This document shows positions 17,535 to 26,249 of a DNA stretch of 64,000 bases, in pieces. The first letter of the stretch is position 1. Each line of letters opens with the position of its first letter. Source of the stretch: Hansschlegelia beijingensis (GTDB taxonomy: Bacteria; Pseudomonadota; Alphaproteobacteria; Rhizobiales; Methylopilaceae). The DNA is taken from NCBI RefSeq assembly GCF_014196425.1, contig NZ_JACIDR010000002.1, positions 186,001-250,000 of the forward strand, in the 5' to 3' direction. The position numbers were made by a program, and so were the translations under genes. The notes beneath the pieces were generated by a model. It was not told where the DNA came from. It searched no databases and saw only the letters and a list, made by a program, of their open reading frames with translations.

Positions 17535-20500
17535 ATGGTCTACTTCCCGGGAACGACAGGGAACGACAGCCCGACCGCCAGCGACGACTATGACAGCCTT
17601 TACGGATTGGGCGGGAACGATACGCTCAACGGGCTCGGCGGCGACGACATCCTCTCCGGAGGCAATGACGACGACTCGCTGATCGGCGGCCTGGGCGACG
17701 ACGACCTTTATGGCGGCGCCGGCGCCGACACCATGCTCGGCGGCGACGGCGGCGACGACTTCTCGGTCTACAGCTACGAGACCGGCGCCGACGTGATCGA
17801 CGGCGGCGCCGGCGTCGACCGGCTCTATCTCGACGCCGGCAGCACGACCGCCGACATCACGCTCAACATCAGCGACCCGCAGGTCATGCAGCGCCTGCCG
17901 GACGGCACGACCATCGTGCGGATCGAGGTCCTGAGTTTCACCGGCGGCGGCGGCGACGACACCGTCGTGGGCGGCGCCTATTCGGACAATCTCTCGGGCG
18001 GGGGCGGGAACGACAGCCTGTCCGGCGGCGCGGGCGGCAACGACGCGCTGCGCGGCAATGACGGCGACGACGTCCTGCGGCTCGGATCGGCGGTCTATGG
18101 CACGCTCGACGGCGGCGCCGACCGGGACACGCTCTATGGCGGCGCGGGCGACGACTACCTCTATGGCGGGACCGGCAACGACGTGATCGCGGCCGGCGGC
18201 GGCCAGGACCAGATCTATGGCGACGCCGGCAACGACACGATCGACGCCGGGGCCAATGACGACTACGTCTACGTCCGGTTCGACGACGGCTATGACAGCA
18301 TCGACGGCGGCGCGGGCGTCGACCGTCTGTCCTTCGACCGCACCGCCTCTCTGGTCGGCCTCAGCATCAGCCTCGCCAGCCCGGCGACGCTGCAGACGCT
18401 CGCCGACGGCACGCGCCTGATCCGTTTCGAGCAGATCGACTTCACCGGCGGCGCGGGCAATGACAGCGTCATCGGCGGCAATCTGACCGATCGGCTGCAT
18501 GGCGGCGAAGGCGCCGACACGCTAAGCGGCGGCGGTTCGGGCGGCGACTACGACAACGTCTATGGCGACGCCGGGGCGGACAGCCTGATCGGCACCTCCG
18601 GCTACGACTATCTCTATGGCGGGACCGGGAACGACCGCATCCAGATGAGCGCCGACGGCGACTACGCCTATGGCGACGAGGACAACGACACGATCGTCGG
18701 CAGCGGCGGGCTCGACTACATCGAGGGCGGGACCGGAAGCGACAGCGTTTCAGGCGGCGGCGGCGACGACCGCATCACGGTCCGGGCCGGCGACGGCGCG
18801 GACACGATCGACGGCGGCGCCGGCACGGACATCCTCTATTTCGCCCGCGACAGCGACATCGGCCTGACCTTCTCGATCGCGAGCCCGAACGCCGTGCAGG
18901 TTCTGGCGGACGGCACGCGCATCGTCGGGATCGAGCGCATCGACTTCGACGGCGGCGCCGGCGACGACGTGGTGACCGGCGGCGCGCTCGTCGACACGCT
19001 GAACGGCGGCGAGGGCGACGACAGGCTGGACGGCGGCGGCGGCGAGGGCGACGGCGTCAATGGCGAGGGCGGGAACGACACGCTGATCGGCGGCGTCGGC
19101 GTCGACTATCTGTCCGGCGGCGCGGACGACGACCTCATCATCGTTTCGGGCGACAGCGACTACGCCGCGGGCGACGACGGCGACGACGTGATCCGCGGCT
19201 CCGAGGTCGCCGACTGGAACCTCAGCGGCGGCGCGGACAATGACAGCATCTTCGCGGCCGGAGGCGCGGACTATCTCTACGGCGGAACCGGGAACGACTC
19301 GCTCGACGGCGGCGCCGGCGACGACCGCATGTATGGCGACCAGGGGAACGACACCTATGTGGTCGACAGCCTGAACGACCAGATCCTCGGCGAGACGGCC
19401 GAGACCGGGGTCGACCTCGTGCAATCCTCGGTCGACTGGACCCTCGGCGACTTCCTCGAGAACCTGACGCTGACGGGCGCGGCGAACCTCAGGGGAACCG
19501 GGAACGAGCTCAACAACCGCATCACCGGCAACGACGGGGCCAACACGCTGCTCGGCCTCGGCGGCGCGGACACGCTCGACGGCGGCGGCGGCGCGGATCG
19601 AATGGAGGGCGGCGTCGGCAACGACGTCTATTACGTGGATCATTCGGGCGACAGGGTCGTCGAGGCCAAGGGCGCCGGAACCGACCTCGTCTACAGCAGC
19701 GTCAGCTTCGCGCTGACCGGACAGTATGTCGAACGGCTGACGCTGACCGGGACCGCGGACGTCAACGCGACCGGCAACAGCCAGGACAACCGGATCATCG
19801 GCAACAGCGGCGCCAACGTCATCGACGGCGGCACGGGAGCCGACACGATGCAGGGCGGGGCCGGCGGCGACACCTACTATGTCCAGAACGCCGGCGACCG
19901 CGTGATCGAGGCCAATGTCGCCGGCTACGACACGGTGTTCTCGTCGGTGACCTACTCGCTCAAGGGACAGTTCGTCGAAGCCCTGACGCTCACCGGCTCG
20001 GCCAGCGTCGACGCCACCGGCAACTCGCTCCACAACGTGCTGACGGGCAACGCCGGCGTGAACATCCTCAGAGGCGGCGCCGGGGACGACACCTATTACG
20101 TCCAGAATCTCGAAGACCGGGCGCTCGAGTCGAACGGCGACGGCTTCGATCAGGTGTTCAGCACCGTCTCCTACTCGCTTGCCGGCCAGTACATCGAGAA
20201 CCTGACGCTGACCGGCGACGACGACGGCTCCGCGACCGGCAACAGCCTCGCCAACGTGCTCGTCGGCAACTCGGGCGCCAACACTCTCGACGGCGGACGG
20301 GGCGCCGACACCATGGAGGGGGGCGCCGGCGACGACGTCTACACAGTCGACTCGCTTGACGACCGGGTGATCGAGGCGAACGGCCAGGGGTTCGATCAGG
20401 TCCATTCGTCCGTGTCGTTCTCGCTCGCCGGCCAGTATGTCGAGCGACTCGTCCTGACCTCGAACGGCGCGGCGGACGGGGTCGGCAACAACCTTGCGAA

Positions 20501-20888
20501 CGGCCTGGTCGGGAATTCGGGCGCCAACGTTCTCGACGGCTGGAAAGGCGCGGACACCCTGACGGGCGGCGGCGGGCAGGACACCTTCTCGTTCGCGACC
20601 GCGCTCGGCGCCTCGAATGTCGACCACATCACCGATTTCATCGCGGCCGATGACTCGTTCCGGCTGGAGAACGGCGTCTTCAAGGGGCTTGCGGCCGGGG
20701 CGCTCCAGGCCGGCGCGTTCTATGCCGGAACCGCCGCGCACGACGCCGACGACCGCATCATCTACGATCAGGCGTCCGGCTCGCTGTTCTTCGACCGCGA
20801 CGGCGCCGGCGGGACCTACGCGGCCGTCCGCTTCGCCATCCTCGACAACCATGCCGCGCTCACTGCGGCCGATTTCACCGTCGTCTGA
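17535..20888 (+). CDS. RTX calcium-binding repeat protein, predicted type I secretion substrate
   Basis: The 1117-residue acidic protein is almost entirely repeats. GGxGxDxLx nonapeptides run through 20-600 and 660-1012. Within 84-490, three modules of about 168 residues recur, starting with IDGGAGxDxL at 88, 256 and 425. Each carries a beta-rich insert ending in ADGTRxxxxExxxFxGGAG. In 604-1000, five units begin GxDxYxVD (first Tyr at 608, 699, 781, 854, 936), each with an LTLTG strand. The C-terminal 100 residues (QDTFSF...FTVV) are the usual RTX secretion end. No signal peptide, enzymatic domain or T1SS genes are nearby. It probably folds on Ca2+ outside the cell, as an adhesin or surface protein. 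Confidence 0.92.
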   Translation: MVYFPGTTGNDSPTASDDYDSLYGLGGNDTLNGLGGDDILSGGNDDDSLIGGLGDDDLYGGAGADTMLGGDGGDDFSVYSYETGADVIDGGAGVDRLYLDAGSTTADITLNISDPQVMQRLPDGTTIVRIEVLSFTGGGGDDTVVGGAYSDNLSGGGGNDSLSGGAGGNDALRGNDGDDVLRLGSAVYGTLDGGADRDTLYGGAGDDYLYGGTGNDVIAAGGGQDQIYGDAGNDTIDAGANDDYVYVRFDDGYDSIDGGAGVDRLSFDRTASLVGLSISLASPATLQTLADGTRLIRFEQIDFTGGAGNDSVIGGNLTDRLHGGEGADTLSGGGSGGDYDNVYGDAGADSLIGTSGYDYLYGGTGNDRIQMSADGDYAYGDEDNDTIVGSGGLDYIEGGTGSDSVSGGGGDDRITVRAGDGADTIDGGAGTDILYFARDSDIGLTFSIASPNAVQVLADGTRIVGIERIDFDGGAGDDVVTGGALVDTLNGGEGDDRLDGGGGEGDGVNGEGGNDTLIGGVGVDYLSGGADDDLIIVSGDSDYAAGDDGDDVIRGSEVADWNLSGGADNDSIFAAGGADYLYGGTGNDSLDGGAGDDRMYGDQGNDTYVVDSLNDQILGETAETGVDLVQSSVDWTLGDFLENLTLTGAANLRGTGNELNNRITGNDGANTLLGLGGADTLDGGGGADRMEGGVGNDVYYVDHSGDRVVEAKGAGTDLVYSSVSFALTGQYVERLTLTGTADVNATGNSQDNRIIGNSGANVIDGGTGADTMQGGAGGDTYYVQNAGDRVIEANVAGYDTVFSSVTYSLKGQFVEALTLTGSASVDATGNSLHNVLTGNAGVNILRGGAGDDTYYVQNLEDRALESNGDGFDQVFSTVSYSLAGQYIENLTLTGDDDGSATGNSLANVLVGNSGANTLDGGRGADTMEGGAGDDVYTVDSLDDRVIEANGQGFDQVHSSVSFSLAGQYVERLVLTSNGAADGVGNNLANGLVGNSGANVLDGWKGADTLTGGGGQDTFSFATALGASNVDHITDFIAADDSFRLENGVFKGLAAGALQAGAFYAGTAAHDADDRIIYDQASGSLFFDRDGAGGTYAAVRFAILDNHAALTAADFTVV

Positions 20889-20999
20889 GGATTAAGAACG
20901 TCTTAGGGCGAGGCCGGCCTCGTGGCGGTTGGCCTTCACCTTCGCGTATGGTTCTGAGCGTATCCTGCATCAAGGAAACTCTCGGGAAAGTCGGCGAAG

Positions 21000-22058
21000 A
21001 TGACCGCCACCCTGCGCGCGCCCTCCGCGCCCAAGCCGCGCGTCGACTGGGTCGACGTCGCGAAGGGCATCTGCATCGTCATGGTGGTGATGATGCACTC
21101 CACCCTGGGCGTCGAGAAGGCGGCGGGCGCGGAAGGCTTCATGCACTACGCGGTCGCGTTCGCGCGGCCGTTCCGCATGCCCGATTTCTTCATGATCTCG
21201 GGCCTGTTCCTCGCGCTCGTGATCGACCGCGACTGGCGGCTGTATCTCGACCGCAAGGTCGTGCACTTCGCCTACTTCTACCTCCTCTGGCTGGTGATCC
21301 AGGGCGCGTTCAAATGGCCGGGGATCGCGCTGGACGAAGGCGCGGGCGCCGTCCTGCACCAGTTCCTGCTGTCGCTGATCGACCCGTTCGGCACGCTCTG
21401 GTTCATCTACCTGCTGCCGATCTTCTTCGTGTTCGCGAAGCTCGTGCGACGCGCGCCGTGGTGGCTGACGCTCGGCTTCGCGGCGCTGCTGGAGTCGCTC
21501 CAGATCCACACCGGCTGGATGGTCCCGGACGAGTTCTGCGCGCGCCTGTTCTATGTGCTGCTTGGCTGGTACGGGGCGTCCGCGATCTTCAGGATCGCCG
21601 ACTGGGCGCGCGAGCATCGCGGGCTCACGCTGCTGGGCCTTGCGGTCTGGGCGCTGATCAACGGCGCAGCGGTGTTCGCGGGCGTGGCCACGCTGCCGGG
21701 CGTGAGCCTCGCGCTCGGGACCGCGGGGGCGCTCGCGATCGTCGCCGCCGCCGCGCTGATCGCGGACGCGACGGCCGCGGAGCCGCTCCGTTATGCGGGC
21801 GAACGCTCTATCGCGGTCTATCTGGCCTTCTTCCTGCCGATGGCCGCGACCCGCGCCGTGCTGATCAAGTCGGGCGTCATCCAGGACGTCGGGTGGATCT
21901 CGCTCATCGTGACGATCGCTGGCGTCGTCGGGCCGCTCGCGCTGCACTGGGCCGTGATGCGCTCCGGCTGGGGCACGTTCCTGTTCGTGCGACCTAGGGC
22001 GTTCCACATCGACCGGCCGCGCCCATCGCCCGAAACGCGCCTGCAGCCGGCGAGATGA
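21000..22058 (+). CDS. Membrane acyltransferase (acyltransferase 3 / OpgC-like family)
   Basis: The 352-residue protein has about ten membrane segments. It opens with the family signature RVDWVDVAKGICIVMVVMMH, in which the His is catalytic in the family. Such proteins O-acetylate or O-succinylate surface glycans, including periplasmic glucans (OpgC). The N-terminal signature, the DFFMISGLFLAL segment and the YxxxRS-like ERSIAVYLAFFLP region fit well. It stands alone; TAAGA-ACG-TCTTA at 20893-20905 and a 14-bp palindrome at 20909-20922 lie upstream and could be control sites. The substrate is unknown. Confidence 0.85.
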   Translation: MTATLRAPSAPKPRVDWVDVAKGICIVMVVMMHSTLGVEKAAGAEGFMHYAVAFARPFRMPDFFMISGLFLALVIDRDWRLYLDRKVVHFAYFYLLWLVIQGAFKWPGIALDEGAGAVLHQFLLSLIDPFGTLWFIYLLPIFFVFAKLVRRAPWWLTLGFAALLESLQIHTGWMVPDEFCARLFYVLLGWYGASAIFRIADWAREHRGLTLLGLAVWALINGAAVFAGVATLPGVSLALGTAGALAIVAAAALIADATAAEPLRYAGERSIAVYLAFFLPMAATRAVLIKSGVIQDVGWISLIVTIAGVVGPLALHWAVMRSGWGTFLFVRPRAFHIDRPRPSPETRLQPAR

Positions 22059-22193
22059 GCACGGGCGCTCCCGCCGGCGAGCCGGCGCGGGCGGTCGCAA
22101 TAAGTCCAAGACGTTCGGCCTGAGCCTTCGCATCCCGAGAGTCCGCGCTAGGTCCTCCTGCGGCGGCGCGAAGACAAGGGTGGAGAACGCGAG

Positions 22194-22583
22194 ATGAAGC
22201 GTCAGGCTTTGCTATCGGGACTGATCATGATCGTCGCGCTGGGCGGGGGCGCGGCCTCAGCCGAACCTGGGCCGTTCACAGAACAGCAGGCCGCTGACGG
22301 CAAAACGAAGTTCAACAACCACTGCGCCACCTGCCACCGGCCCAACCTCGAAGGCGGACAGGGGACGGCGCTGATCGGCGACGCGTTCAAGCAGAAATGG
22401 GCCGGCAAGCCCGTCGCCGAGCTCCGCGACTACATCCACGCCACGATGCCGCCGACGGCTCCTCGTTCGCTGGCGGACGACCAGCTTGACCCGATCACGG
22501 CTTACATCCTGTCGAAGAACGGGGTCGCGCCCGGCGACGCGCCGCTCTCCAAGGACAACGCGAGCGCGGCCTTTCCGAATTAG
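22194..22583 (+). CDS. Periplasmic cytochrome c, first of a tandem pair
   Basis: The 129-residue protein has a Sec signal peptide (about 1-23, ending ASA) and one heme site, C44-A-T-C47-H48. A distal Met is likely in HATMPPTAP. It is a class I monoheme cytochrome of the kind found as electron acceptors for periplasmic dehydrogenases. The gene at 22791 encodes a paralogue with heme residues at identical positions, so a tandem duplication is likely. The partner dehydrogenase is not in the window. Confidence 0.88.
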   Translation: MKRQALLSGLIMIVALGGGAASAEPGPFTEQQAADGKTKFNNHCATCHRPNLEGGQGTALIGDAFKQKWAGKPVAELRDYIHATMPPTAPRSLADDQLDPITAYILSKNGVAPGDAPLSKDNASAAFPN

Positions 22584-22723
22584 CCAAGACCGCCCTCTCG
22601 CCACGGCTTCGACCAACGTATCATGTTACCGAGGAAATGGGGTGCCATCATACCGCGTCGGCCCTGGGGCGGCGTTTTGTCTCCCTGGAATCCGAAAAAT
22701 TTTGAGGTCATCACATCTTCGCA

Positions 22724-22742
22724 ATAGGACCGAATGTCCTAT
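22724..22742. promoter_or_regulatory. Inverted repeat upstream of the second cytochrome c gene
   Basis: ATAGGAC and GTCCTAT form a perfect 7-bp inverted repeat around CGAAT, 48 bases before the start codon at 22791. The size and position suit a dimeric regulator operator or an mRNA leader hairpin. No regulator is identified. Confidence 0.4.
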
Positions 22743-22790
22743 AGCTACCGGCCTTGCTGCCTCATCAAAGGCGACGGAGGAGAACGCTTA

Positions 22791-23183
22791 ATGAGCGTTA
22801 AGACGATTGTTGCAGGCCTGTTCGTCGGGTCGGCCCTGTTCGCGGCGCCGGCGCTTGCGGGCGAGGGTCCGTTCACGGCGGACCAGGTCAAGAAGGGCCT
22901 GACCGAGTACAACACCCATTGCCGCACCTGCCACGCCAAGGACGGCAAGGGCGCGCTGGGCCCGGCGCTGCATGGCGACACCTTCAAGAGCCGCTTCGGC
23001 GGCCAGAGCTGGGCCGACATCCGCACCTGGATCCACGACAACATGCCCCAGACCGCTCCGGGGACCCTGTCGGACGATCAGCTCAACGTGCTGACGGCCT
23101 ACACGATGAGCCTCAACGGCTACACGCCGGGCCAGACCGAACTGTCGGCGGACACCGCCAAGACGGTCACGCTCGAGAAGTGA
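22791..23183 (+). CDS. Periplasmic cytochrome c, second of a tandem pair
   Basis: The 130-residue protein has a signal peptide ending about ALA (residue 23) and a heme site C44-R-T-C47-H48, with a candidate axial Met in HDNMPQTAP. It is clearly a paralogue of the preceding cytochrome: the GPFTxxQ...YNTHC, GDTFK and LSDDQLNVLTAY segments align. GGAGGAGAA lies eight bases before the ATG. Its own upstream inverted repeat and the 207-base gap suggest separate regulation. A strong terminator follows. Confidence 0.88.
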   Translation: MSVKTIVAGLFVGSALFAAPALAGEGPFTADQVKKGLTEYNTHCRTCHAKDGKGALGPALHGDTFKSRFGGQSWADIRTWIHDNMPQTAPGTLSDDQLNVLTAYTMSLNGYTPGQTELSADTAKTVTLEK

Positions 23184-23193
23184 TCTCGTCGCG

Positions 23194-23268
23194 AAGGGAG
23201 CGGCTTTGGCCGTTCCCTTCGCCGGTGAGGCGCCTATAGTCCGGGCGAAACTTTCGCCCGGATTTTTT
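23194..23268 (+). terminator. Double hairpin and intrinsic terminator before polA
   Basis: An 11-bp hairpin at 23194-23219 (AAGGGA/TCCCTT outer arms) is followed by CCGGGCG/CGCCCGG at 23241-23262 with six T at 23263-23268. The second is a textbook terminator for the cytochrome c transcript. It ends two bases before the polA ATG. TATAGT at 23234-23239 could be a -10 box for polA inside the same stretch. Confidence 0.85.
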
Positions 23269-23270
23269 CC

Positions 23271-26240
23271 ATGCCCAGCCGCGGGGTCGCCAAAGGCGAC
23301 CATGTCGTCCTCGTCGACGGCTCTTCCTACATCTTTCGCGCCTATCACGCGCTGCCGCCCCTCACCCGTCCGTCGGACGGGCTGCCGGTGGGCGCAGTGT
23401 CGGGCTTCTGCAACATGCTGTGGAAGCTGCTGCGCGACGCCGGCTGGGTCGACCCGACCCATCTCGGGGTGGTGTTCGACAAGTCCGAGGTCACCTTTCG
23501 CAAGGAGATCCACGAGACCTACAAGGCGAACCGCTCCGAGCCGCCCGAGGACCTGATCCCGCAGTTCCCGCTGATCCGCAAGGCGACCGCGGCCTTCTCG
23601 ATCGCCTGCCTCGAGCAGGGCGGCTACGAGGCGGACGACCTGATCGCCACCTACGCAAGGCTGGCCGCGGAAGCCGGCGCGGAGGTCACGATCGTCGGCT
23701 CCGACAAGGACCTGTTCCAGCTGGTGGGCGGCGGCGTCACCATGCTCGATCCGGTCAAGGACAAGCGCATCGGCCCCGACGAGGTGTTCGAGAAATTCGG
23801 CGTCCGGCCCGAGAAGATGATAGACCTGCAGGCGCTCGCGGGCGATTCGGTCGACAACGTGCCGGGCGTGCCGGGCATCGGGGCCAAGACCGCCGCGCAG
23901 CTGCTCGACCAGTATGGCGACCTGGAGACGCTGCTCGAGCGCGCCCACGAAATCCCCCAACCGAAGCGGCGCGAGAACCTGATCGCGCACGCCGACCTCG
24001 CGCGCGTCTCCAAGCGCCTCGTCACGCTGGAGACCAACGTCCCGCTCGACACGCCGCTCGAAGAACTCGCGGTCCACGAACCGAACCCGACGCGGCTCGT
24101 CGCCTTCCTCAAGGCGATGGAGTTCAACACGCTGACCCGGCGCGTCGCCGAGGCGACAGGGATCGACGTCTCGAGCGTCGCGCCCGACGCCGACATGATG
24201 TCGGCCGGGCGCGCCGAGCGCGAGGAGGCCGCAGCCCCCTCCCCCGACGGCGCGCCGGCCGCCGCGCGGCCGCAGGGCGCGCCGCGCCCCGTCCCGGCCG
24301 CTGGCGCGTCGGCGGAGGCCGCCAGCCCGCAGGCGCTCGCCGAAAAACTCCGCAAGGAGGCGGCCTCCGGCGCGGTCGACCGCTCGACCTACGAGACCAT
24401 CACGGATGTCGGCCGGCTCGGGGAATGGATCGAGGACGCCTGGGAGCAGGGTTTCGTCGCCATCGCGCTCGAGACCACCGGCCCCGACGTGATGCAGGCC
24501 GAGCTCGTCGGCGTCTCGCTCGCGCTCGCGCCCAACCGCGCGGCCTATGTCCCGCTCGGCCACATCTCGGCGGCGAGCGACCTCCTGTCCGAAAACCCCT
24601 CCCACCTGGGCGACGTGCTGGAGCGCCAGATCCCGGCCAACGAAGCCCTCACGCTGCTCAAGGAGCTGCTGGAGGACGACTCGATCCTCAAGATCGGCCA
24701 CGACGTCAAATACGGCCTCACCGCCTGGTCCCGCCTCGGGATCACGCTCCGGACCTATGACGACGTCATGCTGATGTCCTACGCGCTCGAGTCCGGGCTC
24801 GGCGGCCAGGCGCTCGACGACCTGTCGCGCCGCCATCTGGGCCACGCCTGCATCGCCTTCGAGGAGGTGACCGGCACGGGCCGCGCCCGGCTCAACTTCG
24901 CCCAGACCTCGATCGACCGCGCGAGCGCCTATTCGGCCGAGCGCGCCGACGTCAGCCTCCGCCTGTGGCGGCTGTTCCGCCAGCGGCTCGTCGCCGAGGG
25001 CATGACGACCGTCTACGAGACTCTCGAGCGGCCGATGCCGGCCGTGCTCTCCGCGATGGAGCGCGAGGGCGTCGCGATCGAGCGTTCGCTGCTCTCGCGC
25101 CTGTCGGGCGAGCTCGCGCAGCGCATGGGCGCGCTCGAGGCCGACATCCATGCGCTCGCCGGCGAGCCGTTCAACCTCGGCTCCCCAAAGCAGCTCGGCG
25201 ACATCCTGTTCGGCAAGATGCAGCTGCCGGGCGGCAAGAAGACCAAGACCGGCGCCTGGGCGACGCCCGCAAGCGCGCTCGACGAGCTCGCCGCGTCCGG
25301 GATCGAGCTCGCCGGCAAGGTGCTGGACTGGCGCCAGCTCTCAAAACTCAAGGCGACCTACGCGGACGCGCTGCCGACCTATGTGCAGCCCGAGACGCGC
25401 CGCGTGCACACCACCTACCAGCTCGCCGCCACCACCACCGGCCGCCTGTCCTCGACCGAGCCCAACCTGCAGAACATCCCGGTCCGCACCGAGGAGGGCC
25501 GAAAAATCCGCCGCGCCTTCGTGGCGCCGGAGGGCAAGAAGCTGGTCTCGGCCGACTACAGCCAGATCGAGCTCCGAATCCTCGCCCACATGGCCGACAT
25601 CCCGCAGCTCATCCAGGCGTTCGCGGACGGGCTCGACATCCACGCCATGACGGCCTCAGAGATGTTCGGCGTGCCGATCGAGGGCATGGACCCGAACACG
25701 CGCCGCCGCGCCAAGGCGATCAATTTCGGCATCGTCTACGGCATCTCGGCCTTCGGCCTCGCCAACCAGCTCGGCATCGGCCGGGAGGAGGCCGGCCTCT
25801 ACATCAAGACCTACTTCGAGCGCTTCCCCGGCATCCGCGACTACATGGAGGCGACAAAACAGGCCTGCCGCGACCAGGGCTTCGTCACCACCCTGTTCGG
25901 CCGCAAATGCCACTACCCGCAGATCCGCGCCAAGAACCCGGCCGAGCGCGCCAATTTCGAACGCGCCGCCATCAACGCCCCGATCCAGGGTTCTGCCGCC
26001 GACATCATCCGCCGCGCCATGATCCGCATGACCCCGGCGCTGAAGGAGGCGGGCCTCTCAGCCAAGATGCTGCTGCAGGTCCATGACGAGCTGATCTTCG
26101 AGGTCGACGAGCGGGAAGTGGAGGCGACGCTCCCCGTCGTCCGCCGCGTGATGGAGCAGGCCCCGCTGCCCGCCCAGGCGCTCCGGGTCCCGCTGCAGGT
26201 GGACGCGCGGGCGGCGGGGAACTGGGAGGAGGCGCATTAG
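23271..26240 (+). CDS. polA: DNA polymerase I with degenerate 3'-5' exonuclease domain
   Basis: The 989-residue enzyme fills gaps and replaces primers. The 5'-nuclease domain covers 1-300 (VDGSSYIFRAYHAL, GDSVDNVPGVPGIG). The polymerase domain has motif A ADYSQIELR (D762), motif B RRAKAINFGIVYG (about 812-824) and motif C QVHDE (H938, D939), all intact. In the exonuclease domain (about 375-575) the E. coli catalytic residues D355, D424 and D501 align with A399, G482 and R558; only E401 and Y554 remain. Proofreading should be lost. The ATG follows a terminator by two bases, with no ribosome binding site, so translation may be leaderless or start elsewhere. Confidence 0.95.
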   Translation: MPSRGVAKGDHVVLVDGSSYIFRAYHALPPLTRPSDGLPVGAVSGFCNMLWKLLRDAGWVDPTHLGVVFDKSEVTFRKEIHETYKANRSEPPEDLIPQFPLIRKATAAFSIACLEQGGYEADDLIATYARLAAEAGAEVTIVGSDKDLFQLVGGGVTMLDPVKDKRIGPDEVFEKFGVRPEKMIDLQALAGDSVDNVPGVPGIGAKTAAQLLDQYGDLETLLERAHEIPQPKRRENLIAHADLARVSKRLVTLETNVPLDTPLEELAVHEPNPTRLVAFLKAMEFNTLTRRVAEATGIDVSSVAPDADMMSAGRAEREEAAAPSPDGAPAAARPQGAPRPVPAAGASAEAASPQALAEKLRKEAASGAVDRSTYETITDVGRLGEWIEDAWEQGFVAIALETTGPDVMQAELVGVSLALAPNRAAYVPLGHISAASDLLSENPSHLGDVLERQIPANEALTLLKELLEDDSILKIGHDVKYGLTAWSRLGITLRTYDDVMLMSYALESGLGGQALDDLSRRHLGHACIAFEEVTGTGRARLNFAQTSIDRASAYSAERADVSLRLWRLFRQRLVAEGMTTVYETLERPMPAVLSAMEREGVAIERSLLSRLSGELAQRMGALEADIHALAGEPFNLGSPKQLGDILFGKMQLPGGKKTKTGAWATPASALDELAASGIELAGKVLDWRQLSKLKATYADALPTYVQPETRRVHTTYQLAATTTGRLSSTEPNLQNIPVRTEEGRKIRRAFVAPEGKKLVSADYSQIELRILAHMADIPQLIQAFADGLDIHAMTASEMFGVPIEGMDPNTRRRAKAINFGIVYGISAFGLANQLGIGREEAGLYIKTYFERFPGIRDYMEATKQACRDQGFVTTLFGRKCHYPQIRAKNPAERANFERAAINAPIQGSAADIIRRAMIRMTPALKEAGLSAKMLLQVHDELIFEVDEREVEATLPVVRRVMEQAPLPAQALRVPLQVDARAAGNWEEAH

Positions 26241-26249
26241 AGGGGCGGC

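Noticed and set aside
17600-19400. CRISPR-like short repeats
   Set aside because: The repeats are 27-base units in frame encoding GGxGxDxLx. They vary at third positions and have no unique spacers.
18750-20852. 700-codon open frame on the minus strand
   Set aside because: It is antisense to the RTX gene and its Val/Ala/Gly repeats mirror the RTX repeats. There is no ribosome binding site.
22788-25151. 787-codon open frame on the minus strand
   Set aside because: It is antisense to polA and the second cytochrome gene and has no recognisable domain.
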